Below are positions 51,244 to 60,150 of a stretch of 64,000 nucleotides of DNA, piece by piece. The position numbers were made by a program, and so were the translations under genes. This DNA is from Macondimonas sp045864775 (GTDB taxonomy: Bacteria > Pseudomonadota > Gammaproteobacteria > UBA5335). A model generated the notes under the pieces. It saw only the letters and a list, made by a program, of their open reading frames with translations, made no database searches and was not told the DNA's origin. How positions within the stretch are numbered: position 1 is the first letter of the stretch; each line of letters opens with the position of its first letter. The stretch spans positions 1,178,001 to 1,242,000 of the forward strand of contig BTVR01000001.1 of assembly GCA_045864775.1 (NCBI GenBank), in the 5' to 3' direction.

Positions 51244-51749
51244 ACCCGCGCCGGCCGCGCATCGCGCTGATCGCGGCCTGTGACCGGCGCCAGGGCATCG
51301 GACGGGACAACCGCCTGCCCTGGCATCTGCCGGCGGATCTCGCCCATTTCAAGGCGCTCACTCTGGGCCACCCCGTGGTCATGGGCGCGAACACCTACGC
51401 CGCCATCGGCCGCGCCCTGCCGGGCCGACAGAATCTCGTGCTGTCACGCGATCCGGCCAAGGATTTTCCCGGCGCCGAGCGGGTCGACAGCGTGGCGGCC
51501 GCGCTCGCTGCTGCCGACGGCGATCCGGTGATGATCATCGGCGGCGGGCAGGTCTATGCCGCTTTTCTGCCGCTCGCCGATGAGGTGTTCCTGACGCGGG
51601 TGGACACCGACGCGGGCGCCGATGCGTTTTTCCCGGCCATCGATGAAACGGCCTGGGCGCTCCGCGATGAGCAATCCCGTCCTGCGGACGCCCGCAACGG
51701 CCATGACCTGCGCTTCCAGCACTGGATACGCAGGCGGTCCGCATCCTGA
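51240..51749 (+). CDS. folA: Dihydrofolate reductase
   Basis: FolA regenerates tetrahydrofolate after the ThyA reaction. The 169-residue protein has IALIAACDRRQGIGRDNRLP then WHLPADLAHFKAL, VVMGANTYAAIGRALPGR and IIGGGQVYAAFL, the DHFR core with the substrate-binding Asp in place. Last gene of lgt-thyA-folA, followed by a terminator. Confidence 0.96.
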   Translation: MNPRRPRIALIAACDRRQGIGRDNRLPWHLPADLAHFKALTLGHPVVMGANTYAAIGRALPGRQNLVLSRDPAKDFPGAERVDSVAAALAAADGDPVMIIGGGQVYAAFLPLADEVFLTRVDTDAGADAFFPAIDETAWALRDEQSRPADARNGHDLRFQHWIRRRSAS

Positions 51750-51771
51750 TCGGCGCCCGGCCAACCCCATG

Positions 51772-51799
51772 AAAAAGGGCCCCGCAGGGCCCGTTTTCA
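51772..51799. terminator. Bidirectional rho-independent terminator
   Basis: GGGCCC - CGCA - GGGCCC (51777-51792) followed by GTTTTC and preceded by GAAAAA, between convergent folA and the lipoprotein gene. Confidence 0.75.
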
Positions 51800-51815
51800 T
51801 TTGAGCTTCGATCGA

Positions 51816-52637
51816 TCAGGGCGCCACTGCGCGCGGCTGGGCCTTGGCGAACAAATGCCGCTCGACCATCTGGGCCACGCCTTCGGAGGCTGCCCGCAAG
51901 CCCTTGACGGCCGGGTTCTCTTCGCAGGCCTCGGGTCCGGCACACAGCCATGCGAAGTCGCGGACCGTGTATTTGGGGTCGGACGGCGTGTTGTTGGCGT
52001 CGCTGACCGGGACCGGACCGCCGTAGACCAGGCTGGCGGCGTACTCACGCGCCTTGGTCTGGGGATCGACCAGATCCATGAACACTTCCAGCGTCGGCGT
52101 GTACGGCTCGCTCGGCGTCGGAGCCGTATAGCCGGCGAACTCGATATACACGTGCAGATAGGCATCGACCGGCTGGCTGACCGCGGGGTAGGTGCCCAGA
52201 TACTTGTGATTGCGATAGGCCGTCGTGTGCCGATGATCGCTGGTATGCACTTCCTCGACCGCATAGCCGTTGGCTTCGATCCGCTTCTTCACGTCGTCCG
52301 TGAGTTGGCGCCCGATGTTGAAGTTCCACTCCTTGATCGCTTGGGTCAGCTGCAAGGTGCGGCTGGCCGTATCCGCCTGGCGCCCCGCGGCCGTCACCGT
52401 CGTCCCGACGATACGGCCCGGCAGGGTGATGCCGGGGGTATCGGGACCGGGATACCGGTAGATGCGCACGTCATAGACGGCGGGCTCGTCGACCGTAAAC
52501 AGTGCGACCCGTTTGTGAGTCCCCTTCAAGACCTTTTGCTGAGGCACTTCGTAGCTGACATCCGGCCTGTCGGACGCACAACCGGCAACGGCGAGCGCGC
52601 AAGCCACGAGCAACCCCTTCGTCATTCTTCGCATCAT
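51816..52637 (-). CDS. Putative lipoprotein, unknown function
   Basis: 273 residues from ATG 52637, with AAGGAG upstream. A signal peptide with lipobox (VACALAVAGCAS) marks it as a lipoprotein, probably outer-membrane bound. The mature part (VALFTVDEPAVYDVRIYRY, KKRIEANGYAVEEVHTSDHR) looks like a DUF4136-type periplasmic domain, but I cannot name the family confidently. Single gene, convergent with folA. ATG 52664 is an alternative start. Confidence 0.75.
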   Translation of the reverse strand: MMRRMTKGLLVACALAVAGCASDRPDVSYEVPQQKVLKGTHKRVALFTVDEPAVYDVRIYRYPGPDTPGITLPGRIVGTTVTAAGRQADTASRTLQLTQAIKEWNFNIGRQLTDDVKKRIEANGYAVEEVHTSDHRHTTAYRNHKYLGTYPAVSQPVDAYLHVYIEFAGYTAPTPSEPYTPTLEVFMDLVDPQTKAREYAASLVYGGPVPVSDANNTPSDPKYTVRDFAWLCAGPEACEENPAVKGLRAASEGVAQMVERHLFAKAQPRAVAP

Positions 52638-52832
52638 CGCGGACATCTCCTTCATACCCATCATGGTGCTTGCCCCCGAATCCCTGGGGCGTTGTTGTGT
52701 GCGCCGGCATGGGAGGAGACCCGCGGCGCCGACGCCGTTTCACTTCTTGTTGCGCAATCCCTTGCCCGTCTCTGTCACCGGGTGATGAATGCTGCCGGCA
52801 AAGCCTGAGTTCGCCGGCCGAATTGACCTCCA

Positions 52833-53306
52833 CTATAGACTGCTTTTCCGGTTCCTGTCGTCTAATGTCAGCTCGTCTTCCACGCAGCGTTTAAGCCGGG
52901 CGAGCTGCTGGCGGGCGCCCCGCTCGAGCATCCAGCCCAGCGCCCGCTCTATGCGGGCCACGGTACTATCGAGCGCCCGCAACTGCAAAGCATAGTGCAG
53001 ATGGGTCCCTGGGGCGCGCGCACCGAGCCGATAGGCGATGCGCATCTCGAAGCGGCGGTGCGTCAGCACGACTTCGAGCAGCACCGGCGGGTCGCGCTCA
53101 AGCACCTCGCCGTCGTAGGTCACCGTCCGTCCCATTTCGCGCATGCGCTGGCGAAAGCGCGTCCCGACGGCAGGCGCGGCGCCCGATTCGAGATACTCGG
53201 AATGCTCGAGCCCCTGCACCCACTGCTGCATCCGTGCCGGTTCCTCCAGCCACGGAAAGATCCGTTCCGCTGGCGCGCCGATGTCGATATCGCAGGCAAA
53301 ATTCAC
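52833..53306 (-). CDS. SRPBCC family (START/Bet v1-like) protein
   Basis: 157 residues. CDIDIGAPAERIFPWLEEPARM, then a beta-rich centre (YDGEVLERDPPVLLEVVLTH, RRFEMRIAYRL) and a long C-terminal helix (LARLKRCVEDEL) follow the SRPBCC ligand-binding fold. Ligand and role unknown. Thirty nt from the sulfotransferase stop, on the same strand. Confidence 0.75.
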   Translation of the reverse strand: MNFACDIDIGAPAERIFPWLEEPARMQQWVQGLEHSEYLESGAAPAVGTRFRQRMREMGRTVTYDGEVLERDPPVLLEVVLTHRRFEMRIAYRLGARAPGTHLHYALQLRALDSTVARIERALGWMLERGARQQLARLKRCVEDELTLDDRNRKSSL

Positions 53307-53335
53307 TGTCCCTCCCCCTGTTCAGGACGGCTATT

Positions 53336-54175
53336 CTAGGCCATGCGCCAGTTCGACGCCGATCGCCCGAGCAAGGCGAACAATTCGGCGTTGGCAGGCG
53401 CGTACAGCCGGGCCAGTGCGGCGAGCGTGCGGTCCGAGGCCTCCGGCCGGTAGGGCGTCGCCCAGCGACGATCGAGCGCGCGGATCGGTCGGCCCAGCCA
53501 CGGTAGCGCATGGGACAGCGCCAGTCCGAGGCGACTGAATCCCAGGTCGTTGATGCGTCGCCCCCGGTCCGGGAAATCGAACGCGGTCTCCACGCCGAGA
53601 AAGTGGCACACCCCCTGCAGCGTACCCAGAGGGTCGCCGAGCAGGTCGTCCTCGTAGAACAGGACACATATCCGCTCGGCGCCGAACAGGCCACGATAGC
53701 GTCGCAAGGAACGGGCATAGAATCCCTGGGCGAGGACACCATGCGCGTCGGCCATGGGCATCGCGTCGCCGACCAGCAGGGCATCCAGCGACGTCGATGG
53801 GCGCACCCGGCCGGTCTGCAGCAAATGGCGCGCCGCCGATACCGCGCGCGTCACCGGGTCGCGCAAGACACAGATCAGCCGCAGGTCAGGGTAGGCCCCG
53901 TGGATGCGCTCGGCGATCCCGGGCGTATGATCCTCGGCGCCGCCTTCCTCGCTCCACAGGTAATCCGGCGTTTTCTCGCCGACGCGCAGGACCCCGGGCG
54001 GGGGCGCAAACTGCGCTTCATACCAGGACCGGCCACGCGCGAACCGCGCTGATTTGTCGAAGAAGTGCAACTCATCCGGCGGGAGGTACACGCCGGGGTG
54101 CTGCCCGAGATTATGGGCCAGCCAGCTCGTGCCGGCCTTCTGCGCGCCGATGATGAGGAAGTCCGGCCTCGGCAT
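53336..54175 (-). CDS. Sulfotransferase family protein
   Basis: 279 residues. The 5'-phosphosulfate loop of PAPS-dependent sulfotransferases is LIIGAQKAGTSWLAHNL near the N-terminus, and the 3'-phosphate site is LRDPVTRAVSAARHLLQ. ELHFFDK and the C-terminal ADRTLAALARLYAPANAELF-like stretch resemble heparan N-sulfotransferase-type enzymes. It would move sulfate from PAPS to a carbohydrate or other hydroxyl. Its start abuts the stop of the 98-codon gene upstream. Confidence 0.85.
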   Translation of the reverse strand: MPRPDFLIIGAQKAGTSWLAHNLGQHPGVYLPPDELHFFDKSARFARGRSWYEAQFAPPPGVLRVGEKTPDYLWSEEGGAEDHTPGIAERIHGAYPDLRLICVLRDPVTRAVSAARHLLQTGRVRPSTSLDALLVGDAMPMADAHGVLAQGFYARSLRRYRGLFGAERICVLFYEDDLLGDPLGTLQGVCHFLGVETAFDFPDRGRRINDLGFSRLGLALSHALPWLGRPIRALDRRWATPYRPEASDRTLAALARLYAPANAELFALLGRSASNWRMA

Positions 54176-54472
54176 TCAGTCGCCTTCGAAGATCCAGCCG
54201 TGCATCACCAAAGCCTCGCCCTCGCGCAGCGCCACCTCATAGCTTTCGAGCGATGCCTCATCCAAGAGGTAATCGTCCGGCTGGGCGACGGCGGGCTCGG
54301 AGCAGGACGTCACCGCCCAGCCTTCGGCCCGCACCCGTTCGACCGCCAGCGCGCGAGCCGCGTCAGGGGTCGGCTGCCGAATCCAGCAGTGGACGTACCC
54401 GCCGCCAAGCCCGCCTCCCTCCGTGACGGCGGAGCGTACCTCGAGGACGAAATAGAAGATCGACGTGTCCAT
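54176..54472 (-). CDS. Small hypothetical protein upstream of the sulfotransferase
   Basis: 98 residues from ATG 54472, with AGGA just upstream. IFYFVLEVRSAVTEGGGLGG, YVHCWIRQPTPDAARALAVE, GWAVTSCSEPAVAQPDDYLL. It looks like a small alpha/beta domain but has no motif I can assign. The stop is followed directly by the sulfotransferase start, so the two are probably coexpressed. Confidence 0.7.
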   Translation of the reverse strand: MDTSIFYFVLEVRSAVTEGGGLGGGYVHCWIRQPTPDAARALAVERVRAEGWAVTSCSEPAVAQPDDYLLDEASLESYEVALREGEALVMHGWIFEGD

Positions 54473-54589
54473 GGCGATTCCTCGCGTGCGCGCCCGAATC
54501 CGGCGTCGTCGGCGCGCATTCCGGCCCCCGCCCCGCGCCGACATTGCCATCGTGCGGATGGCAAGGCAGTCTATCGCAACCCCAAGCGG

Positions 54590-56356
54590 ATGAGCATGGC
54601 TACCGCGACCGATATGGGCGACCGTCGCCGAGGGATGAGTGTGCCGCGACCCGTGCTTCCAATGATCAGCATGCCGCGCCTGCCCGACCGGCGCGCCTCC
54701 CGGCCGGCCGGCGCCTGCGACACGGCGCCGCCGACCGGCAGCGAGCGCCGCGGCCACAGGCATCGGGCGCGACTGTTGAGCCTGCTCATCCTCATGGCGC
54801 CGGTCGCATTCGGTGGCGCCGCGCCCCCGCCCGATCTGTGGAGCCCCGCGGCGGTGGATCGCTACCTCGCTGATCACGGCGACCAGCCGGTCTGGTTCGA
54901 TGCATCAGGCGCCGCGCGCCCGGCACTGCGTCATCTGGTGGCGTTTCTGCGAACGCTGGACACGCACGGCCTGGATGCTGCCGACTACCATTTGGCCGGG
55001 CTCGAGGACGGGGTCCGCAGCGCAGATGCGCAGCCCCTGGCGGAGGCGATGCGAAGAGCGCTCGATCGTCTCGCGACCGACGCCTTCATGACGCTGTCCG
55101 TCCATCTCGGCAGCGGGCGGGCGCACCCCGCCGTGAATGGCCTTCAATTCGCGCACCTCGAGGCCTTGCCTGCGCTGGCGATGCGGCTCGAAGAGGCGAT
55201 CCGTACCGAGGGCGTGGCCGAAGCGCTGGCGCCGCAGCCGCTCGATCGCGTGGCTTATGCCCGCCTCCAGAGCGCGCTGGAACGGCTGCGGCGATCCGCC
55301 GACTTGCCGGTGGTGGCGGCCGGGCCGACGCTGCGCCCTGGCGACCGCGATGCGCGGGTCGTCGCGCTGCGCCGCGCGCTGGACGCCTGGGAGCGCATCA
55401 GCGCGGTCGAACCGCCTGCTGACCTTGCGGCGCCGACGCCGCATGATGATGTCTATGACGCGGCGCTGGTCGAGCGAGTGCGCCGTTTTCAGGACCTGAC
55501 GGGACTGGACGCCGACGGCAACGTCGGACCGCAGACCGTGGCCACGCTCAACACCCCGCGGCAACGCCGCATCGATCAACTGATGGCCAATCTGGAACGG
55601 CAGCGCTGGGCTGGCCGGCCCATCGCCGGTCGGCTGGTGCGTGTCAACATCCCCGGGTTCACGCTCACCGCGATGCAGGACGGCAGAACGGTCTGGGAAA
55701 CACGGGTCGTGGTCGGTCAACAGTACCGACCCACGCCGCTGCTCATGGGCGACATCGATACCGTGGTTTTCAATCCGACCTGGACCGTCCCCCGGCGTCT
55801 GGTGCGTGAAGATCTGTTGCCGAAGATCACGGCCGATCCGGCTTACTTGGAAAGGTCCGGCATGACCGTATCCATGCGCGGCGGCGAAGGCCCGATCACG
55901 CTCGATGCGGCCTCGCTCCAGACGCTCATCGATTCGGGCGAGCCGCTCCCCGAGCTGCGAATCCGTCAAGCGCCCGGGGCGCGCAACTCGCTGGGTCGTG
56001 TCAAGTTCCTGTTTCCGAACCACGATCAGGTCTATCTGCACGATACGCCGTCCAAGCAGCTCTTCAATCGCGCCCGGCGCATGTATAGTTCAGGCTGCAT
56101 TCGGGTGGAGCATCCGCTGTTGCTGGCCGAGTTCCTGATGAATCAGAACCAGCAATGGCCACGCGAGCGCATGGAAACCGTGATCGCAGCGGGCAAGACG
56201 AAAACCGTCCGCATCGATCCGGTCCCCATCGAATTCGTCTACTGGACGGCTTGGCCGGATGCGCAGACCGGCGACCTGAATCTGCGCGAGGACATCTACG
56301 GCAACGACGAAGCGCTGGCCCGCAAGCTGGCACGAACCCCTTGGAAGCGGCCATGA
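54590..56356 (+). CDS. L,D-transpeptidase, YcbB/LdtD type
   Basis: 588 residues. After a signal/anchor segment (LLSLLILMAPVAFGG) come a helical domain, a peptidoglycan-binding repeat (FQDLTGLDADGNVGPQTVATLN) and the YkuD catalytic domain with H484 and C503 in HDTPSKQLF...YSSGCIRVEHP. It makes 3-3 cross-links in peptidoglycan in the periplasm. ATG 54590, 54635 or 54662 may be the start; the first gives a long N-terminal tail. Overlaps the next gene as ATGA. Confidence 0.9.
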   Translation: MSMATATDMGDRRRGMSVPRPVLPMISMPRLPDRRASRPAGACDTAPPTGSERRGHRHRARLLSLLILMAPVAFGGAAPPPDLWSPAAVDRYLADHGDQPVWFDASGAARPALRHLVAFLRTLDTHGLDAADYHLAGLEDGVRSADAQPLAEAMRRALDRLATDAFMTLSVHLGSGRAHPAVNGLQFAHLEALPALAMRLEEAIRTEGVAEALAPQPLDRVAYARLQSALERLRRSADLPVVAAGPTLRPGDRDARVVALRRALDAWERISAVEPPADLAAPTPHDDVYDAALVERVRRFQDLTGLDADGNVGPQTVATLNTPRQRRIDQLMANLERQRWAGRPIAGRLVRVNIPGFTLTAMQDGRTVWETRVVVGQQYRPTPLLMGDIDTVVFNPTWTVPRRLVREDLLPKITADPAYLERSGMTVSMRGGEGPITLDAASLQTLIDSGEPLPELRIRQAPGARNSLGRVKFLFPNHDQVYLHDTPSKQLFNRARRMYSSGCIRVEHPLLLAEFLMNQNQQWPRERMETVIAAGKTKTVRIDPVPIEFVYWTAWPDAQTGDLNLREDIYGNDEALARKLARTPWKRP

Positions 56357-57318
56357 CCCGAGCCCTTGCATGGCGCATAGCGCGCCTTTTCGTGACGACG
56401 ATGCTGGCCTGGACGGCGGTCGCCCACGCCACAGGCCTGGACGCCTTCGACACCGGTCGGGCGCGGTTCACCGCCGCCTTCGGCGAGACGGTGAATCCCT
56501 ATCGCGAACTCGCCACCTTCGTCATGCCCGGCGAGGTGGTGCCCATCGAGGTCCTCAATGGGACCGATGGCCTGCGTGTGGCGGCGCTCGCCGAAGGAGG
56601 CCGGCTCGACGCCGTTGAAGCGCATTCCTGGGTCTGGAAAGCGCCGATTACCCCGGGGCTTTATCGCTTGCGGCTCAAGGGCTTGAACACCAACGACGTC
56701 ATGCAATTCAACGTGTTCGTCATGCATCCGCGCAGCCGGGCGGCAGACGGCACGCTGAACGGCTATCCCATCGGACACTATCCCGAGACGCCCTTGCGAA
56801 ACATGGACAACTACCGTCCCCCGCAGGGTTTCGTCGAGATCACGCCCGAACTGCTGGACGTTCGCGTGTCGCCGCATTTCCGGATCGGTCAGTTTCTCTG
56901 CAAGCAGGAAGCGGGGAGCACGAAGTATCTGGTGCTGCAGAGCAGTCTGCCGCTCAAACTGGAAACCGTTCTGGAAGAAGTGAATACGAACGGCGTCCGC
57001 ACCGACAGCTTCTCTGTCATGAGCGGCTACCGCACCCCCGCCTACAACCGCCGCGTCGGTAATGAAACCACCTACAGCCGGCACCTGTGGGGGGACGCCG
57101 CCGATGTCTTCATCGACCGTGACGGCGACGGGCGGATGGACGATCTCAATCGGGACGGCCGCATCGACCAGGACGACGCGGACTGGCTGGCCAGCTTGGT
57201 CGAGGGACTCGAAGAGACCCACACGCACCTCGTCGGCGGGCTGGGGCGTTACAAGGCTACCGCGTATCATGGGCCCTTCATTCACATCGATACGCGCGGC
57301 TTCAAGGTTCGCTGGTAA
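56353..57318 (+). CDS. M15/DUF882 peptidase, MepK-like, with calcium-binding-like insert
   Basis: 321 residues with a signal peptide, a ~150-residue N-terminal beta-rich domain, and a C-terminal M15 domain: H244 and D251 in SRHLWGDAAD and H311 in FIHIDTRG as zinc ligands. E. coli mepK also follows ldtD and cleaves the 3-3 cross-links LdtD makes, so a linked role is likely. Between the ligands sits DRDGDGRMDD...NRDGRIDQDD (255-275), two EF-hand-like loops not expected in MepK. Confidence 0.86.
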   Translation: MTRALAWRIARLFVTTMLAWTAVAHATGLDAFDTGRARFTAAFGETVNPYRELATFVMPGEVVPIEVLNGTDGLRVAALAEGGRLDAVEAHSWVWKAPITPGLYRLRLKGLNTNDVMQFNVFVMHPRSRAADGTLNGYPIGHYPETPLRNMDNYRPPQGFVEITPELLDVRVSPHFRIGQFLCKQEAGSTKYLVLQSSLPLKLETVLEEVNTNGVRTDSFSVMSGYRTPAYNRRVGNETTYSRHLWGDAADVFIDRDGDGRMDDLNRDGRIDQDDADWLASLVEGLEETHTHLVGGLGRYKATAYHGPFIHIDTRGFKVRW

Positions 57319-57338
57319 GTCGCCGCTCCGGAGGCCTT

Positions 57339-58904
57339 GTGGTTCACGCGGATCCTGATGTCCCATCGCCGCCGTCCATTCCGGAGCATCGGCTCCGCCT
57401 GCGCAATCTGACTCGGGACGATTACGAAGACATTCGTCGCCTCATGGACAGCGTCTATGCGGACTTCGGCGGCGCCTGGCCGCGGGACAAGTATTATTCG
57501 CAGATCGCAACCTTCCCCGAGGGTCAGATCTGCATCGAGGACAATGGCCGCGTGGTAGCGGCCGCCTTTGCGGTCATCGTCGACTACGATAAATTCGGCG
57601 ACCAGCACACCTACGACCAGATCACCGGCAATGCCTATCTCACCACCCATGACCCCGACGGGGACGTGCTCTACGGCGTCGATGTCTTCGTCGATCCGGA
57701 GTACCGCGACATGCGGCTGGGCCGTCGACTTTATCAGGCGCGCAAGGGACTGTGTCGGCACCTCAACCTTCGCGCCATCGTCGCCGGTGGCCGCATTCCC
57801 GGGTATGCCGCCCATGCGGATCGCATGTCGCCGCCGGAATACATCGAGAAGGTGCAGAATCGGGAGCTCTACGATCCCATCCTGTCCTTCCAGTTGTCCA
57901 ACGATTTTCGCGTCAAGCGGGTGCTGCGCAATTATCTGCCCGAGGATCAAGCCTCGCGTGGCTACGCGACACTGCTCGAATGGATCAACATTTTCCACGA
58001 ACCGCGGCCGCAGCCTGCGATCAACCAGCGCCGCGATCGCGTCCGCATCGGCGTCCTGCAGTGGCAGATGCGCTGGATCGACTCGGTCGAGGAACTGATC
58101 CAGCAGATCGAATTCTTCGTCGATGCGCTGTCGGATTATCAGTCCGACTTCGCGCTGCTGCCCGAGTTCTTCAATGCGCCCCTGATGGGGCTGCTTCCGC
58201 CGGGCTCCAGCGTTTCCAGCATGCGCCATCTCGCCAGCTACACCGAACGGTTGCGGGAGGAAACCTCGCGTCTCGCCGTGAGCTACAACATCAACATCAT
58301 CGCAGGCAGCATGCCCATCTACGAGGACGGCGTGCTCTACAACGTCGCCTATCTGTGCCGGCGTGACGGCACCGTCGAGGCCCAGTACAAGATTCATCCC
58401 ACGCCCTATGAACAGCGCGCGTGGGTGATGCGGGGCGGCGATCAGCTACGGGTATTCGAGACCGATGCCGGCAAGATCGGCATACTGATCTGCTATGACG
58501 TGGAGTTTCCCGAACTCGCCCGACTGCTCGCCGATCAGCAGATGCAGATCCTGTTCGTGCCGTTCTGGACGGATACCAAAAACGGCTACTTGCGGGTAAA
58601 ACGCTGCGCCCAGGCGCGCGCCATCGAAAATGAATGCTATGTGGCCATCGCCGGCAGCGTCGGCAATCTGCCGCAGGTCGACAACCTCGACATCCAATAC
58701 GCCGAGTCGGCCGTGTTCTCGCCCAGCGACTTCGCCTTTCCGCACGACGCCATCATGGCCGAAAGCACGCCCAACACCGAGATGGCGCTGATCGTGGATG
58801 TCGACCTCACCAAGCTGGAAACCTTGCGCTACGAGGGTTCCGTGCAGAACTACCGCGACCGCAAGCGCCACCTCTACCGCATCGAGTGGCTCGGCCCTCA
58901 CTGA
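57339..58904 (+). CDS. GNAT acetyltransferase-nitrilase fusion protein
   Basis: 521 residues. Residues ~20-210 are a GNAT domain (LRNLTRDDYEDIRRLMDSVY, VDPEYRDMRLGRRLYQARK is the acetyl-CoA loop). From ~228 a carbon-nitrogen hydrolase with the Glu-Lys-Cys triad in LLPEFFNAP, QYKIHPTPYE and GILICYDVEFPE. This two-domain architecture is known in bacteria. A substrate cannot be assigned; acylation then amide hydrolysis is one possibility. Confidence 0.9.
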   Translation: MVHADPDVPSPPSIPEHRLRLRNLTRDDYEDIRRLMDSVYADFGGAWPRDKYYSQIATFPEGQICIEDNGRVVAAAFAVIVDYDKFGDQHTYDQITGNAYLTTHDPDGDVLYGVDVFVDPEYRDMRLGRRLYQARKGLCRHLNLRAIVAGGRIPGYAAHADRMSPPEYIEKVQNRELYDPILSFQLSNDFRVKRVLRNYLPEDQASRGYATLLEWINIFHEPRPQPAINQRRDRVRIGVLQWQMRWIDSVEELIQQIEFFVDALSDYQSDFALLPEFFNAPLMGLLPPGSSVSSMRHLASYTERLREETSRLAVSYNINIIAGSMPIYEDGVLYNVAYLCRRDGTVEAQYKIHPTPYEQRAWVMRGGDQLRVFETDAGKIGILICYDVEFPELARLLADQQMQILFVPFWTDTKNGYLRVKRCAQARAIENECYVAIAGSVGNLPQVDNLDIQYAESAVFSPSDFAFPHDAIMAESTPNTEMALIVDVDLTKLETLRYEGSVQNYRDRKRHLYRIEWLGPH

Positions 58905-58916
58905 TCGGCGCGACTA

Positions 58917-59573
58917 TCACTTCGATCTGGCTGACCTGCATCTGACGGCTGCCTCATAGTGCGCATCGACCTCTGCGGCCGCTGAGACGGAGTAGCCCAG
59001 GTCATGGATGATGCCGTCGGTAAGACCATAGATCCAGCTGTGCACCGCCAGCGCCTGGCCACGCGCCCATGCGTCCTGGATGACGGTGGTCTGACAGAGG
59101 TTGCGCGCCTGCTCGATCGCGTTCAGTTCGCACAGCAGGTCGACCCGCTCTCCATCGTCCTCGGCCGCCGCCAGCGCATGCTGGTGCTTTTGCTTGACGT
59201 CATGAATGTGACGCAGCCAGTTGTCGACCAGGCCAAGCCGCGCATTGTCCAGCGCCGCTCGCACGCCACCGCAACCGTAATGCCCGACGACCAGCACGTC
59301 GCGGACTTTCAGCACGTCGACGGCGAACTGAACGACCGCCAGACAGTTCAGATCGCCGTGGGCGACCACATTGGCCACATTCCGGTGGACAAACACCTCA
59401 CCCGGCTTCAGCCCCGTGATTTCATTCGCCGGCACGCGGGAATCGGCACATCCGATCCACAGGAATTCCGGCGCCTGAATCTCGGCCAGACCGGTAAAAA
59501 AGCCCGGATCCTCGGTGCAGACGGATTCAGACCAGCGGCGATTGTTGTCAAACAGCGTTGAAATATCGGTCAT
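58917..59573 (-). CDS. Beta-class carbonic anhydrase
   Basis: Interconverts CO2 and bicarbonate. The 218-residue protein has zinc ligands C42, H98 and C101 and the D44-R46 dyad in GCADSRVP and GHYGCGG, with HRNVANVV. It resembles E. coli Can. Convergent with the GNAT-nitrilase gene (12-nt gap). It lies downstream of the alpha operon terminator and presumably has its own promoter. Confidence 0.93.
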   Translation of the reverse strand: MTDISTLFDNNRRWSESVCTEDPGFFTGLAEIQAPEFLWIGCADSRVPANEITGLKPGEVFVHRNVANVVAHGDLNCLAVVQFAVDVLKVRDVLVVGHYGCGGVRAALDNARLGLVDNWLRHIHDVKQKHQHALAAAEDDGERVDLLCELNAIEQARNLCQTTVIQDAWARGQALAVHSWIYGLTDGIIHDLGYSVSAAAEVDAHYEAAVRCRSARSK

Positions 59574-59667
59574 GACCGTGCCCTCGTGAGCGACGCATTC
59601 GGGATGATAAGGCCATTTCGCGCCGCCGGCCGCTCGTTGCCTGCGCAGCGCCCGGTTAACGGCGCAT

Positions 59668-59694
59668 AAAAAAGCCGGGCGCGCGCCCGGCTTC
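59668..59694 (-). terminator. Rho-independent terminator of the alpha operon
   Basis: AGCCGGGCGC/GCGCCCGGCT palindrome (59674-59693) followed on the minus strand by a run of T (59674-59669), 25 nt after the rplQ stop. Confidence 0.85.
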
Positions 59695-59717
59695 CTTTGG
59701 ATCGAAAACGATCCGCC

Positions 59718-60110
59718 TCACTCGGCTTCCTGAGCGGCCGCACGGTCAGGCCGATCCACCAATTCCACCACCGCCATCGGCGCATTGTCGCCCGCCCGAA
59801 AGCCATTCTTGAGGATGCGCAGATAGCCGCCCGGACGCTGCTTGTAACGCGGACCGAGCTCGTTGAACAGCTTGGTCACCACATCCCGATCGCGTAGCCG
59901 ATCGAACGCAAGCCGGCGACGCGACACACCGTCTTCCTTGCCGAGCGTGATCATCGGCTCGGCAAAGCGGCGCAGTTCCTTGGCCTTGGGCAGCGTCGTC
60001 TGAATCAGCTCATGCTTGAGCAGCGACACGGTCATGTTGCGCATCAGCGCCTTGCGATGTGCGCTGTTCCGACTGAGCTGGCGGCCAGTGTTGCGATGTC
60101 TCATGGTCAC
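59718..60110 (-). CDS. rplQ: 50S ribosomal protein L17
   Basis: 130 residues. RHRNTGRQLSRNSAHRKALM-like start (MRHRNTGRQLSR), VSLLKHELIQTTLPKAKELR and PRYKQRPGGYLRILK are diagnostic. Last gene of the alpha operon, 40 nt after rpoA. The C-terminus is extended and acidic (AAAQEAE) compared with E. coli. Confidence 0.97.
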   Translation of the reverse strand: MTMRHRNTGRQLSRNSAHRKALMRNMTVSLLKHELIQTTLPKAKELRRFAEPMITLGKEDGVSRRRLAFDRLRDRDVVTKLFNELGPRYKQRPGGYLRILKNGFRAGDNAPMAVVELVDRPDRAAAQEAE

Positions 60111-60150
60111 AATTCCGTTAAAAATACCCGCGCACGGGCGAGGTCACCGG

